From the NCBI GenBank assembly GCA_026705025.1, contig JAPPBN010000026.1, positions 248,001-312,000 of the forward strand: a DNA stretch of 64,000 nucleotides, given 5' to 3'. The number at the start of each line of letters is the position of its first letter. The stretch's first letter is position 1. The position numbers and the translations under genes are program-made. This DNA is from Bin125 sp026705025 (GTDB taxonomy: Bacteria; Chloroflexota; Dehalococcoidia; Bin125). Below, piece after piece: positions 16,855-26,156 of the stretch. Below the pieces are notes generated by a model. That model did not search any database and had not been told where the DNA came from. It saw nothing but the letters and a program-made list of their open reading frames with translations.

Positions 16855-17832
16855 ATGACCCGGACGAGGCGCCTGGCGCTGCCGACCGTACTTGCGGCGG
16901 TGTTGTGCGCTGTGGTCCTGCATGGAGTCTCTGCGGCTGCCGACCCGGTTCCCACCTTCTCCGTTGAGGTTCGAGCGCGACTGCACGACAGCGGCCGAAT
17001 CGAGTTCGGTGTGCAGACCGCGCGAGGCGCCCGGTATCCGACGGCCCGCTTCCTTCGAGCGACGATTGAGCATGGCAACTGGATCGTCAGTTCCCCGATT
17101 GACGTCAAAGGGTTCGAGACGCTGGTGATCGCGCGTCGCTTGGGCGACGGGCGCACGGAGTTCGGGTTACGTCTGGAGGGCGTCAACGTCATGCCGCGCC
17201 GTTCGATCCTGCCAGCGGCCGCCAAACCCCGGAGCTGGTATCGGACGCGGGCCGTCGTGGTTGAACAGTTGCAAGACCCTGAATCGGCCGATGAGCGTCG
17301 CTTGCTCGCCCGGGCAGCGGCGATCCGCGCCGCGGCAACCACGCCGGACCTCACAGGTCTGGTCGGCTGGCTCAACGGCGAACCGACGACCATCGCTCGC
17401 GAGCTGGCCAAAGGCAATGTCGTCCTGATCGATTTCTGGACGTTCGGCTGCTACAACTGCCAGAACACGCTCCCGTATCTCACAGCATGGGACGAGAAGT
17501 ACCGCGAGCACGGCCTCGTGATTCTGGGAGTACACCGACCTGAATTCGCTTACGAGGCAGTCACTGAGAGCATTCTTGACGCCATCGCGCGGCACGGCAT
17601 TGCGTACTCGGTGCCACTGGACCACGACGTTCGCACTTGGCGCGCCTATCGCAACCGCTGGTGGCCTGCCAAGTACTTGATCGGCCCAACCCATGACGCG
17701 GCAATGGGTCTCCGCTACCGCCATATCGGCGAAGGCCGCTATCTGCGGACGGAACGCGAGATCCGCGCCGCGCTGCAGGCCGTTGGTCGGGATTTGAGCG
17801 GGGTTCCTATCGGCGTTGACGTAGACAGCTAG
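16855..17832 (+). CDS. Exported DipZ/TlpA-like thioredoxin with two EFG-type repeats
   Basis: 325 residues. Signal peptide at 1-29 (hydrophobic 9-26, cleavage near VSAAA). Residues 35-130 hold two copies of the repeat also found in the 3020-3775 protein: R-I-E-F-G-V and R-T-E-F-G-L-R, each followed by a P-x-x-R segment and an aromatic W. The C-terminal domain (about 165-315) is a thioredoxin with DFWTFGCYNC (Cys199, Cys202), TLPYLTAWDEKY and the late NRWWPAKYLI, close to the C-terminal domain of DipZ proteins. Predicted role is thiol-disulfide exchange outside the membrane. The repeats may anchor or target it (inference). Confidence 0.88.
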   Translation: MTRTRRLALPTVLAAVLCAVVLHGVSAAADPVPTFSVEVRARLHDSGRIEFGVQTARGARYPTARFLRATIEHGNWIVSSPIDVKGFETLVIARRLGDGRTEFGLRLEGVNVMPRRSILPAAAKPRSWYRTRAVVVEQLQDPESADERRLLARAAAIRAAATTPDLTGLVGWLNGEPTTIARELAKGNVVLIDFWTFGCYNCQNTLPYLTAWDEKYREHGLVILGVHRPEFAYEAVTESILDAIARHGIAYSVPLDHDVRTWRAYRNRWWPAKYLIGPTHDAAMGLRYRHIGEGRYLRTEREIRAALQAVGRDLSGVPIGVDVDS

Positions 17833-17835
17833 CCG

Positions 17836-18996
17836 TTAGCGAAGTTGGCCCGCGATGATCTCGTCCAACTCCTGCTTCAGTCGCGGCAGAATCTCGTCGT
17901 AGGGGTAATGGCCGAGTGATTCCTCGCCCTTCTTTAGGTTGACAGCCAGTGGACCGCACCACAGACCAAGATCCGCGTCGTCGGTCTCGCCCGGGCCGTT
18001 CACGCGGCAGCCCATGACGGCGATCGTGATGTCGTAGTCCGAGGCGTACTCGGTCATTGCCTTGACGTCCTGCGCCAGGTCGACGAACTTCTCGTTCTCG
18101 ACCCGCGAACAGGACGGACAGGAGATGATGTTCAGCCCCTCGTCGAACTTCGGCGGCACCGAACGGAAGCGCCCGGCGGCAATGTCGGAGAGAATGTCTC
18201 GCGCGACGTCGATCTCCATGCCCTTGTCGTCGAACGGCACAGTCAATGAGACGCGCACGGTATCACCAATGCCCTGTGTGACGAGTTGCTCGAAGGCGAC
18301 GCGCGTCTTGATCACGCCCTCCGGCGGCATCCCCGCCTCGGTCACGCCCAGATGCAGCGGGACATCCGGCCGCTCGGCGGCGAACTTCTCATTGACGTCG
18401 ACGACTTGCTTCCAATCGGAGTCCTTCAGCGAAACGACGTAGCGGTCGAAACCCAGTTCATCCAGCAGTCCGCAATGTTCGCTCGCAGAGGCGACGATCG
18501 CCGAGACGTGATCGTCGGGATAGCGCTCCAGCATCCGCGGGTCGATCGATCCGCAGTTGACGCCGACCCGGATGGCGCAGTCATTGTCGGCTGCAGTCTC
18601 GGCGATGAACGCAACTTTGTCTCTGACCGACTTGGATTTTTCGTGATGGTGCAGATGTCCCGGGTTGTAGCGAATCTTGTCGACGTACGGGGCGACCTGG
18701 GTGCAGAGCCGGTAATTCTCCTGCAAGTCGACCGAGAGCGGCGCCCTGGTCTGTTCCCGTACGGCCGCCAGCGCCTCAACGTCTTTGCGCGAGTCCACAG
18801 CCACGCGGACCAGATCGGCCCCGGCGGCTTCGAGCAGCTTCACCTGGCGCACCGTGGCCTCGATGTCCTGCGTTCTCGTCGCCGCCATCGACTGGACCAC
18901 GATCGGGTTACCCCCGCCGATGGTCACATCGCCCACGTTGACCGGTCGCGTCGGGTTGCGGCGCAAGTCGCCGGTCAGCTGAATCGTCTCCGCCAT
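17836..18996 (-). CDS. ispG: 4-hydroxy-3-methylbut-2-en-1-yl diphosphate synthase IspG
   Basis: 386-residue [4Fe-4S] enzyme of the MEP isoprenoid pathway, converting MEcPP to HMBPP. It starts with the typical RRPTRPVNVGDV-like segment (NPTRPVNVGDVTIGG), followed by PIVVQSMAATRTQDIEATV. The TIM-barrel region contains RYNPGH. The C-terminal cluster domain has SCPSCSR and VMGCRVNGPGE, giving the three cluster Cys. ATG 18996 is the family start; a longer frame upstream to 19377 is not protein-like. ispG next to proS is a common bacterial pairing, although here the two are divergent. Confidence 0.96.
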   Translation of the reverse strand: MAETIQLTGDLRRNPTRPVNVGDVTIGGGNPIVVQSMAATRTQDIEATVRQVKLLEAAGADLVRVAVDSRKDVEALAAVREQTRAPLSVDLQENYRLCTQVAPYVDKIRYNPGHLHHHEKSKSVRDKVAFIAETAADNDCAIRVGVNCGSIDPRMLERYPDDHVSAIVASASEHCGLLDELGFDRYVVSLKDSDWKQVVDVNEKFAAERPDVPLHLGVTEAGMPPEGVIKTRVAFEQLVTQGIGDTVRVSLTVPFDDKGMEIDVARDILSDIAAGRFRSVPPKFDEGLNIISCPSCSRVENEKFVDLAQDVKAMTEYASDYDITIAVMGCRVNGPGETDDADLGLWCGPLAVNLKKGEESLGHYPYDEILPRLKQELDEIIAGQLR

Positions 18997-19044
18997 GGAT
19001 GCCGCCTCTCCCGCAGCTGATCTCTTGCATCGTACCGTTGATGA

Positions 19045-19356
19045 ATGCTCGTCAATGTGATCTTCCTGATCCTCTTTGCCGGCGCCTGGTCGTTCCTGGC
19101 ATTGCTCAGCTGGATTGCGCTCAGCCTGCCGCGGCGAGCGCGGGGCGCGCTTTGGGCAGCACCATTTGCCTGGCTGGCCGGGATTGGCGGTGGAGCGCTG
19201 GTGCCGCTCGCCGGACTCGACAATCAGCTGGGGATCGGTGTCTCGATGATCTCCGCCCTGGTCTGTTCTGGTCTGTCCTGCTGGCTCAGTTTCCATTTCT
19301 GGGACGCGTTCGGTCTGGCTGGCAGGTTCGCCGGGTGGAGCCGCCGCAATCGCTGA
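19045..19356 (+). CDS. Small membrane protein, hypothetical
   Basis: 103 residues with three likely membrane helices (about 3-26, 37-57 and 68-90) and a basic tail RFAGWSRRNR. No family recognised. It begins 48 bases from the divergent ispG and ends 32 bases before proS on the same strand, so it is probably part of the proS transcript. Codon use and hydrophobic pattern look genuine. Confidence 0.6.
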   Translation: MLVNVIFLILFAGAWSFLALLSWIALSLPRRARGALWAAPFAWLAGIGGGALVPLAGLDNQLGIGVSMISALVCSGLSCWLSFHFWDAFGLAGRFAGWSRRNR

Positions 19357-19388
19357 TATCGTCGCTCCAATAGCCATCAGACGCTGGG

Positions 19389-21128
19389 ATGTCCGATATG
19401 CCCGTCACACGAATGTCAGGGTTATTTGGCCGCACGCTGCGTGAAGCCCCGGCCGACGCCGACTCGGCCAACCACCAACTGCTGTTGCGCAGCGGTCTGA
19501 TCGTCCAACTCGCCGCCGGCGTGTACTCGTTCTTGCCCCCGGCCTGGACCACGCTGCTCAAGATCGAACAGATCATCCGCGAGGAGATGGTTGCGGCCGG
19601 ATCGCAAGAGATGCGCATGCCTGCGATCCAACCCCGCGAGCTGTGGGAGGAGTCGGGACGGGCCGACTCGTACGGTCCGGTGCTGTTCAATCTCAAGGAT
19701 CGCCGCGATCGCACGATGGTCCTCGCGCCGACCCATGAAGAATCCGTCACCGACCTGTTCCGGAAAGTTGTCCAGTCCTACCGCGATCTGCCCCAGAGCG
19801 TCTTCCAGATGCAGACCAAGTTCCGCGACGAACCCCGCCCCCGAGGCGGGCTGGTCCGCGTGCGTGAATTCATCATGAAAGACGCCTACACATTCGATGT
19901 GGACGACGACGCCTTCCAGCTCAACTACAGCGCGATGCGGCAGGCCTACTACAACATTTTTGAGCGTTGCGGCGTTCCGGTTGTGGCTGTTCAGGCAGAT
20001 TCCGGCGCGATCGGCGGCAAACAGTCGGAGGAGTTCATCTTCCTGACCGAGATCGGCGAGGACAACATCATCCTCTGTTCGTGTTGCGGCTATGCCGCCA
20101 ATCAGGAGCGGGCCGAATTCAGGCGCGACCAGCCGGCCGGCACAGCCGGCGAGCTGGAGGAGGTCGCAACGCCCGGCGTCACGACGATTGACGGACTGGC
20201 CAGCTTCCTTGACATTCCCGCGCAGTTGACCGCCAAGGCAGCGTTCTTTCTGGTCGACGGGCAACCCACGTTCGCGGTCATCCGGGGCGACCTGGAAGTC
20301 AACGAACTCAAGGTGATCAATGCGCTGGACGCGCTTGAGGCCCGGCCGTTGCTGCCAGAGGAAGTGGAAGCGGCCGGTTGGGTCGCAGGATATGCGTCAC
20401 CGATAGGGGTCGATCCGGCACGAGTGATCGCTGATCCCAGCGTCGTCGAGGCGGGAGGTCTGGTCGCCGGGGCCAATCGCGTCGGGATGCACGCGCGCAA
20501 CGTCACCTACGGCCGCGACTGGACGGCGGCGACGGTGGCCGACATCGGCATGGCCCAGCCGGGAGACACCTGCACGGAATGCGACGACGCGCTGGAAATG
20601 AAACGCGGCATCGAGCTGGGCCACATCTTCAAGCTGGGCACTCGCTACGCTGAACCGATGGAGGCCACGTTCCTCGACTCCGACGGCGAGCGTCGGACGC
20701 CGATCATGGGCTGTTATGGCATCGGTGTCGAGCGGCTGATGGCTGCAGTGGTGCAGGCCAACCACGACGAGATGGGAATCGTCTGGCCTCCAACGGTCGC
20801 CCCGTACGACGTGCATGTCGTACCGCTGGGCGGTGGAGACGAAGTCGCTTCTGCGGTTGCCGACGTGGAGTCGGCGCTCTCTGGCGCGGGTCTGAATGTC
20901 CTCGTCGACGACCGTGAAGAGCGGGCCGGGGTCAAGTTCAACGATGCCGACCTGCTTGGTGCGCCGTTGCGAATCACAATCGGATCCCGCGGACTCAAAC
21001 AGGGGCAGGTCGAGCTGAAGCTGCGACGGGACGCCGATTCTGCGTTCGTTGCCCTGGGTGATGCCGCATCGTCGGCGAGGGACGCACTGGCCTCCATCGA
21101 TCGCTCATCAGACCTGATAGCCACTTGA
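19389..21128 (+). CDS. proS: Prolyl-tRNA synthetase (bacterial type, with INS editing domain)
   Basis: 579 residues. Class II synthetase charging tRNA-Pro. The class II motif 2 region is FRDEPRPRGGLVRVREFIMKD with KFRDE before it. Motif 3 is GCYGIGVERLMAA. Between them, about residues 225-395, lies the YbaK-like insertion that clears Ala-tRNA-Pro (SFLDIPAQLTAKAAFF, FAVIRGDLEVNELKV). The C-terminal anticodon-binding domain follows (YDVHVVPLG..). This is the bacterial ProS architecture at about the usual 570 residues. It is expected to be constitutive. It precedes nusA by 134 bases. Confidence 0.97.
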   Translation: MSDMPVTRMSGLFGRTLREAPADADSANHQLLLRSGLIVQLAAGVYSFLPPAWTTLLKIEQIIREEMVAAGSQEMRMPAIQPRELWEESGRADSYGPVLFNLKDRRDRTMVLAPTHEESVTDLFRKVVQSYRDLPQSVFQMQTKFRDEPRPRGGLVRVREFIMKDAYTFDVDDDAFQLNYSAMRQAYYNIFERCGVPVVAVQADSGAIGGKQSEEFIFLTEIGEDNIILCSCCGYAANQERAEFRRDQPAGTAGELEEVATPGVTTIDGLASFLDIPAQLTAKAAFFLVDGQPTFAVIRGDLEVNELKVINALDALEARPLLPEEVEAAGWVAGYASPIGVDPARVIADPSVVEAGGLVAGANRVGMHARNVTYGRDWTAATVADIGMAQPGDTCTECDDALEMKRGIELGHIFKLGTRYAEPMEATFLDSDGERRTPIMGCYGIGVERLMAAVVQANHDEMGIVWPPTVAPYDVHVVPLGGGDEVASAVADVESALSGAGLNVLVDDREERAGVKFNDADLLGAPLRITIGSRGLKQGQVELKLRRDADSAFVALGDAASSARDALASIDRSSDLIAT

Positions 21129-21262
21129 TAGTGGGACCGTATCGCGCCCGGTCGGCGTGTATAGTCAGTGATGTGGATGTCGGGTGGGGGTCGGGCTGCC
21201 CTGTCTGATCCTGCGCGACACGCACGGATCATCAGACACAGCAGTGCGCAGGGTCTCGACGA

Positions 21263-22723
21263 ATGAAGACTGACTTCCTGCTTGCCATCAAGCAGTTGCA
21301 CTCCGACAAGAACCTCGACGACGAAGTGATTTTCCACGCCGTTGAGCGGGGCATGGCCGCCGCAGTCAAGCGACGCTACGAGCTGCCCGGCAACGTAATT
21401 GTCACCATCGACCGGTACGACGGCGGCATGGAGGTCTGGTCGGAGCAAGAGGTGGTCGAGATCGAGGAAGACATCGCCGACCCCGACCTGCAGATCGAGC
21501 TTGAACGCGCGCGCACGAGCGATCCTTCGGTCCACATCGGTTCGACGCTGCGGATCAAGCACGACATCGAGAATGTGGGCGGCCGGATTGAAGCGCAGAC
21601 CGCCAAGCAAGTCGTGCTCCAGGCACTGCGCGAGGCCGAGCGCGAGGCCGTCTTCGCCAAGTATTCGGGCGAAGAGGGTGGCATCGTCAGCGGCGATGTG
21701 CAGCGGGTTGAACCGCACCAGGTGATCGTTGAACTGGGCGATCACACAGAAACCGTGATGCCCGCCCAGGAACAGGTACGGATGGAGCGCTATCGCACCG
21801 GACAGCGGGTCAAGGCGATCATGGTCGAGGTCTTACGCGCCAACAAGGGTCCGCAGATCGTGATCTCCCGTGCGCGTCCCGAGTTCGTTCGCCGTCTGTT
21901 CGAACTGGAAGTTCCCGAGATCACACGCGGCGTGGTCGAGATTCGCGGCGTCGCCCGCGAGGCCGGACATCGCACCAAGATCGCGGTCTATTCGCGACAG
22001 TCCGGGGTTGACCCGGTCGGCAGTTGCATCGGTATGCGGGCGATGCGGATCCAGAACATCGTCAACGAGCTGCATGGCGAGCGCATCGACGTGATTCATT
22101 GGGATCCTGATCCGCGCCGCTTCGTCGAACATGCCCTGAGTCCGGCGCAGATTCTCGCGGTTCGCATTGACCCGGAGACCAACACGGCCGAATGCGCCGT
22201 GCCCGATATGCAGTTGAGCCTGGCGATCGGCCGCGAAGGGCAGAACGCCCGGCTCGCCGCCCGGCTGACCGGGTTCCGCATCGACATCAAACCCCAAACG
22301 GTCTCAGAGCGCTTGCAACAGGAAGACCGCGGTCCCTTCGCGCCGCAGCCAGAACTGCCCATTGCCGCCGAACCGCCTCCCGAGCCGCAACCGGTTCGCG
22401 CCGAACCTCGAGTCGAGCCACAGGTCGCTCCGCCTCCGCCACCTCCGGTCGAAATCGCGCCGGCGCCGACATCGACTCCGGTGGAGAAGCCAGAAGTCGT
22501 TGAGGAAGAACCAGAACTCGAACCCGCGTTGCAGGCAGTCGAGATCGCGCCAGCCGCTCAGGACGATGGACAGATTCGCTTCGGCGAAGATGTGCTGCGC
22601 CGCGAGCAGGAACAACAGCAGCAACGGGACCGCCGTCGCCGCCGGCCTCGCTACCACGAGAGCGAGGAAGGGCTCGAAGACGACCCATACTCTGAGTACC
22701 TCGAGTACGAGGAAGAATTCTAG
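21263..22723 (+). CDS. nusA: Transcription termination/antitermination factor NusA
   Basis: 486 residues. The N-terminal RNA-polymerase binding domain (about 1-130) is followed by an S1 domain (about 135-200, VSGDVQRVEPHQVIVELGD) and two KH domains (about 205-345; GSCIGMRAMRIQNIVNEL.., SLAIGREGQNARLAARLTG). The tail from about 350 is a Pro/Glu-rich, low-complexity extension ending in acidic residues. It lacks the AR repeats of E. coli but is longer than many Gram-positive forms. It heads a conserved nusA-infB-rbfA-truB order. rimP is not upstream. The 134-base leader holds TATAGT at 21160-21165, a possible -10, with no clear -35. Confidence 0.96.
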   Translation: MKTDFLLAIKQLHSDKNLDDEVIFHAVERGMAAAVKRRYELPGNVIVTIDRYDGGMEVWSEQEVVEIEEDIADPDLQIELERARTSDPSVHIGSTLRIKHDIENVGGRIEAQTAKQVVLQALREAEREAVFAKYSGEEGGIVSGDVQRVEPHQVIVELGDHTETVMPAQEQVRMERYRTGQRVKAIMVEVLRANKGPQIVISRARPEFVRRLFELEVPEITRGVVEIRGVAREAGHRTKIAVYSRQSGVDPVGSCIGMRAMRIQNIVNELHGERIDVIHWDPDPRRFVEHALSPAQILAVRIDPETNTAECAVPDMQLSLAIGREGQNARLAARLTGFRIDIKPQTVSERLQQEDRGPFAPQPELPIAAEPPPEPQPVRAEPRVEPQVAPPPPPPVEIAPAPTSTPVEKPEVVEEEPELEPALQAVEIAPAAQDDGQIRFGEDVLRREQEQQQQRDRRRRRPRYHESEEGLEDDPYSEYLEYEEEF

Positions 22724-22757
22724 GGGTTCATCCGCGCCTCCAACCGACTGTCGCCAA

Positions 22758-22776
22758 CGCGGGTTCCAGCCCCGCG
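22758..22776 (+). other. Hairpin between nusA and infB
   Basis: CGCGGG, loop TTCCAGC, CCCGCG. It superficially resembles a tRNA T-arm but has no matching acceptor or anticodon arms. It sits just before the ribosome binding site of the 32-residue ORF and could modulate downstream translation. Low certainty. Confidence 0.4.
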
Positions 22777-22793
22777 CAGTACGAAGGAATCCA

Positions 22794-22892
22794 ATGTCCG
22801 CCCGCAGCTTCCTCCGTGAGTCCCCACAGCCGCTGCGCCGTCCATTGCCGGACGGTCTGCTCGACTGGCTCGCAGGAACTCAGTCCGTCTGA
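22794..22892 (+). CDS. Possible 32-residue ORF in the nusA-infB gap
   Basis: Translates as MSARSFLRESPQPLRRPLP then DGLLDWLAGTQSV. AAGGA lies five bases before the ATG, a better ribosome binding site than many genes in the window. It occupies the position where many bacteria have ylxR, but it lacks the ylxR cysteine/GRG motifs and is too short. It may be a leader peptide or a chance ORF. Confidence 0.35.
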   Translation: MSARSFLRESPQPLRRPLPDGLLDWLAGTQSV

Positions 22893-22920
22893 CCATCTAG
22901 CCTGACCATCCGGAGCACCC

Positions 22921-24780
22921 ATGACGACGCAACAGACCATCCGGCAACCTCAAGCACCGCCCACCGGCGACGGTACGGTCCTGATTCCGCGCACGCTGAC
23001 GGTGCGGGAACTCGCCGACCTGCTCGGGGACACGCCCGTGTCAATCATCAAGACGCTGATGACCAACGGAGTCATGGCGGACGTCTCCAAGACACTCGAC
23101 TACGGCACGGCGGCGATCGTCGCGATGGATCGCGGCTTCGATCCAGAAGAGGCCGGCGATGTGATCGCCGAAGAGGAAGCGCCTTCGACCATCGACATCC
23201 TCGGCGATGTGCAGGAGGAGGAAGACGATCCGGCGGACTTGCGCCAGCGGCCGCCGGTCGTGGCTGTACTCGGACATGTCGACCACGGCAAAACCTCGCT
23301 CCTGGATTACATCCGCAGCGCAAACGTTGCCGATGGCGAGGCCGGCGGCATCACGCAACGTGTCGGCGCATACCAGGCAACGGCCAACGATCGGCTGATT
23401 ACATTCATCGACACGCCAGGTCACGCTGCCTTCACAGAAATGCGTGCCCGCGGCGCTCAGGCGACCGACATTGCCATCCTGGTCGTCGCCGCCAACGATG
23501 GCGTAATGCCTCAGACCCGCGAAGCAATCAATCACATCCAGGCCGCTGGCGTGCCCTTCGTCGTGGCCCTGAACAAGATGGATCTGGACAACATCAATCC
23601 TGATCGGGTCAAGGCCGCCCTGGCTGATGTCGGCGTGCAGATCGAGGAGTACGGCGGCGATATCCCGCTGGTGGCCGTTTCGGCCACCCAGGGCGACGGT
23701 ATGTCCGACCTCCTGGACACGTTGCTGTTGGTCGCCGATATCTCGGAGTTTTCGGCCAATCCGGAACGCCAGGCGTCGGGTGTGGTTCTGGAAGCCGAGC
23801 TTGACCGCCGACAGGGGCCCCGAACCACATTGCTCGTGCAGAAGGGCAGTCTGCGCCAGGGCGACTCGGTGCTGGTCGGCCAGACCTGGGGCCGGATCAA
23901 GGCCATGACCGATTTCCTCGGCAACCGAATCAAGGTGGCCGGCCCATCCACTCCCGTCGTCGTGCTCGGGTTGCAGGATGTCGCGGACGCGGGAGATTCC
24001 TTCCGGGCAGTGAAGAGTGATCGCGAGGCCAAGCGCATCTACGAGCAGGCCCGCCGCGAACGGGAAGCGCGCGAGGCGCAGGTCCAGCACTCGGCGACGC
24101 TCGACGCATTGTTTGGTGAGATTTCTCGCGGCGATGTGTCGGCACTCAATCTGATCGTGAAGACCGACGTGGTCGGCTCCGTCGAGGCGTTGCGCGACTC
24201 GCTGGAGCAGCTCTCCAACGAGGAAGTGACGGTCAAGGTGATCCATGCAGCGGCTGGTCCGGTGTCCGTTGCCGACGTCAATCTGGCATTGGCCTCTGAA
24301 GGTCTGGTCATCGCGTTCAGCACGCCAATCGAACCAGGCGCCGAGCGGTTGGCCGAGCAGGAAGGCGTCGAGGTTCGCAGTTACTCGATCATCTACGAGG
24401 TCATAGAGCAAGTGGAAGCCGCGATCAGCGGCTTGCTGGAGCCGGTACAGATGCAGGTGGTGGACGGCCATGCGGAAGTGTTGCAGGTCTTCCCCATTCG
24501 CGGGCTGGGCAATATCGCTGGCTGTCGGTCGCTCGATGGCTCGATCCGCCATGACGCACAGGTCCACGTGTACCGCGGAGGCGAGCAGATTGCCGAGTCT
24601 CCGATCTCCAGTCTGAGACGATTCCAGGATTCTGTGCAGGAAGTTGACGCGGGGCAAGAGTTCGGCGTCGCGCTGGCACGATTCGACTCCTTCCTGGCGG
24701 GAGATCAGTTGGAGTTCTTCCACATCGAGACCCAGTCGCGAGTCGTCCAGGGCGGCGAGATTCGCAATGTGTCCCGCTGA
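22921..24780 (+). CDS. infB: Translation initiation factor IF-2
   Basis: 619 residues, a short-form IF-2. The N-terminal IF2_N domain (about 25-75, LTVRELADLLGDTPVSIIKTL) is followed directly by the GTPase. The G motifs are GHVDHGKTSLLD (G1), the switch-I region GGITQRVGAYQ, DTPGHAAFTEMRARG (G3), NKMD (G4) and VAVSATQGDG (G5). Two beta-barrel domains follow (VVLEAELDRRQGPRTTLLVQKG..), then domain III and the C2 domain binding fMet-tRNA (C-terminal GQEFGVALARFDSF). It delivers initiator tRNA to the 30S subunit and promotes subunit joining. It is 15 bases from rbfA in the operon. Confidence 0.97.
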   Translation: MTTQQTIRQPQAPPTGDGTVLIPRTLTVRELADLLGDTPVSIIKTLMTNGVMADVSKTLDYGTAAIVAMDRGFDPEEAGDVIAEEEAPSTIDILGDVQEEEDDPADLRQRPPVVAVLGHVDHGKTSLLDYIRSANVADGEAGGITQRVGAYQATANDRLITFIDTPGHAAFTEMRARGAQATDIAILVVAANDGVMPQTREAINHIQAAGVPFVVALNKMDLDNINPDRVKAALADVGVQIEEYGGDIPLVAVSATQGDGMSDLLDTLLLVADISEFSANPERQASGVVLEAELDRRQGPRTTLLVQKGSLRQGDSVLVGQTWGRIKAMTDFLGNRIKVAGPSTPVVVLGLQDVADAGDSFRAVKSDREAKRIYEQARREREAREAQVQHSATLDALFGEISRGDVSALNLIVKTDVVGSVEALRDSLEQLSNEEVTVKVIHAAAGPVSVADVNLALASEGLVIAFSTPIEPGAERLAEQEGVEVRSYSIIYEVIEQVEAAISGLLEPVQMQVVDGHAEVLQVFPIRGLGNIAGCRSLDGSIRHDAQVHVYRGGEQIAESPISSLRRFQDSVQEVDAGQEFGVALARFDSFLAGDQLEFFHIETQSRVVQGGEIRNVSR

Positions 24781-24794
24781 GAGGGACATCTGCC

Positions 24795-25220
24795 GTGGCC
24801 CGTAGCACTCGTCCGTTTACCGCCCGCGAGGCCGGCTCGGTTGATCGCATGAGCCGGGTCAACGACCTGTTGCGCGACACGATCGCCGAGGTCGTGTCGC
24901 GCGAGCTGAAAGACCCGCGGCTCGAGCTGGCGCTGCTCAGCGTGACCGAGGTTCGCGCATCACGAGATCTGCGAAACGCGACCGTGTTCATCTCGGCCAT
25001 GACCGCGCCCGACTCAAGCCCAGAAGAACAGGCCAGGGTCGGCCAGGAAGCAATCGATGCGCTGACCCGTGCTGCGCCGTTCATCCATCGAACGATTCGC
25101 CGTCGCCTGCACATGAAGCGCATCCCCTGGCCGGCATTTGAGCTGGACTCGAGGATCGCCGGCTCGGCCGATATCCAGGAACGGATCCGCGCCCTGAGCG
25201 AAAGCCAGCCTTCCTCGTGA
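24795..25220 (+). CDS. rbfA: Ribosome-binding factor A
   Basis: 141 residues with a GTG start at 24795. KH-like 30S maturation factor. Family features visible are SVDRMSRVNDLLRDTIAEVVSRELKDPRL, LLSVTEVRASRDLRNATVFIS and the C-terminal RAAPFIHRTIRRRLHMKRIPWPAFELD. It acts on 16S rRNA helix 1 during late 30S assembly and in the cold (known for the family). Its end overlaps the GTG start of truB by four bases (GTGA), implying translational coupling. Confidence 0.94.
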   Translation: MARSTRPFTAREAGSVDRMSRVNDLLRDTIAEVVSRELKDPRLELALLSVTEVRASRDLRNATVFISAMTAPDSSPEEQARVGQEAIDALTRAAPFIHRTIRRRLHMKRIPWPAFELDSRIAGSADIQERIRALSESQPSS

Positions 25221-26134
25221 GTCGCAGACGCCGTGAGCGCCACCACCCGGGCGCCGTCTTCCTGGTCGACAAGCCCAAGGGGCCGACTTCCCACGACATC
25301 GTCCGCGATATCCGACGCTGGACCGGACTACGTCGCGTCGGTCACGGCGGCACACTCGATCCGCTGGCCAGCGGTCTGCTGCCAGTCTTCGTAGGAGTCG
25401 CGACGCGGTTGAACGAGTATCTCGCGCCATACCGCAAGTCGTACGAAGCGACTGTGCTGCTCGGACAGTCAACCGACACCGACGACAGCGAGGGCCAGGT
25501 CATCGAGACCGCGGCGATCCCCGAGGTCAGCGAGCAAGAACTGAATCTGGTGCTTGACCAGTTCCGAGGCGAGATCGAGCAAGTGCCGCCGCAGTACAGC
25601 GCCGTCAAGCGGGATGGCGTTGCCGCGTATCGCTCTGCTCGTGCCGGCGAACGAGTCGAGATCGACGCGCGGGCCGTCACCGTGCATGAACTGACCGCGA
25701 CCACCGTTGCGCTGCCGTACGTCACGCTGACCATGTCGGTCAGCACCGGGACATACGTGCGTGCGATCGCCCGCGATCTGGGCCAGGCGCTCGGCTGCGG
25801 TGCGCACGTGACCGAGATGCGGCGAACGGCGATCGGCGCCAAGTCGGCCAACGACGGTCACTCACCCGAATCATTGCAGGCTGCTGCCGAGGCCGATGCG
25901 ATCTGGTCGCTGGCGATATCTCCGGCCGAGCTGTTCCCCGATTGGCCCCATTTCCACCTACAAGGCGAGCAGTTGCTGCGAATCAAACGAGGCCAGAAGA
26001 TCAGGCACGCGCCCGTTGATGGCTGGGACAAGGCTCTGGCGCTGAATCCGGAGAACGAGGTCGCTGCCGTGCTGCGCCGAGACGAACTCAGCGCCGCTAC
26101 CTGGCAGCCGGAGAAGGTCCTGGCAACGGGATAA
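25217..26134 (+). CDS. truB: tRNA pseudouridine(55) synthase TruB
   Basis: 305 residues with a GTG start overlapping rbfA. Converts U55 of the tRNA T-loop to pseudouridine. The catalytic motif GHGGTLDPLASGLL contains the nucleophile Asp. FLVDKPKGPTSHDIV is the family start, YSAVKRDGVAAY and TGTYVRAIARDLG are core landmarks, and the C-terminal part (about 235-305) is a PUA-like domain. Last gene of the nusA-infB-rbfA-truB block. It converges on the cupin gene at 26157. Confidence 0.96.
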   Translation: MSRRRRERHHPGAVFLVDKPKGPTSHDIVRDIRRWTGLRRVGHGGTLDPLASGLLPVFVGVATRLNEYLAPYRKSYEATVLLGQSTDTDDSEGQVIETAAIPEVSEQELNLVLDQFRGEIEQVPPQYSAVKRDGVAAYRSARAGERVEIDARAVTVHELTATTVALPYVTLTMSVSTGTYVRAIARDLGQALGCGAHVTEMRRTAIGAKSANDGHSPESLQAAAEADAIWSLAISPAELFPDWPHFHLQGEQLLRIKRGQKIRHAPVDGWDKALALNPENEVAAVLRRDELSAATWQPEKVLATG

Positions 26135-26156
26135 GCAGCCCGGCTGCCTGCTTGTG

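Noticed and set aside
18997..19377. N-terminal extension of ispG to 19377
   Set aside because: The extra 127 residues are not IspG-like and overlap a plausible membrane gene on the other strand; ATG 18996 matches the family start.
22758..22776. tRNA T-arm-like hairpin
   Set aside because: No partner acceptor, D or anticodon arms can be built around it.
23041..24789. 582-residue minus-strand frame opposite infB
   Set aside because: Antisense shadow of infB caused by codon bias; no protein features, and infB has all its GTPase motifs.
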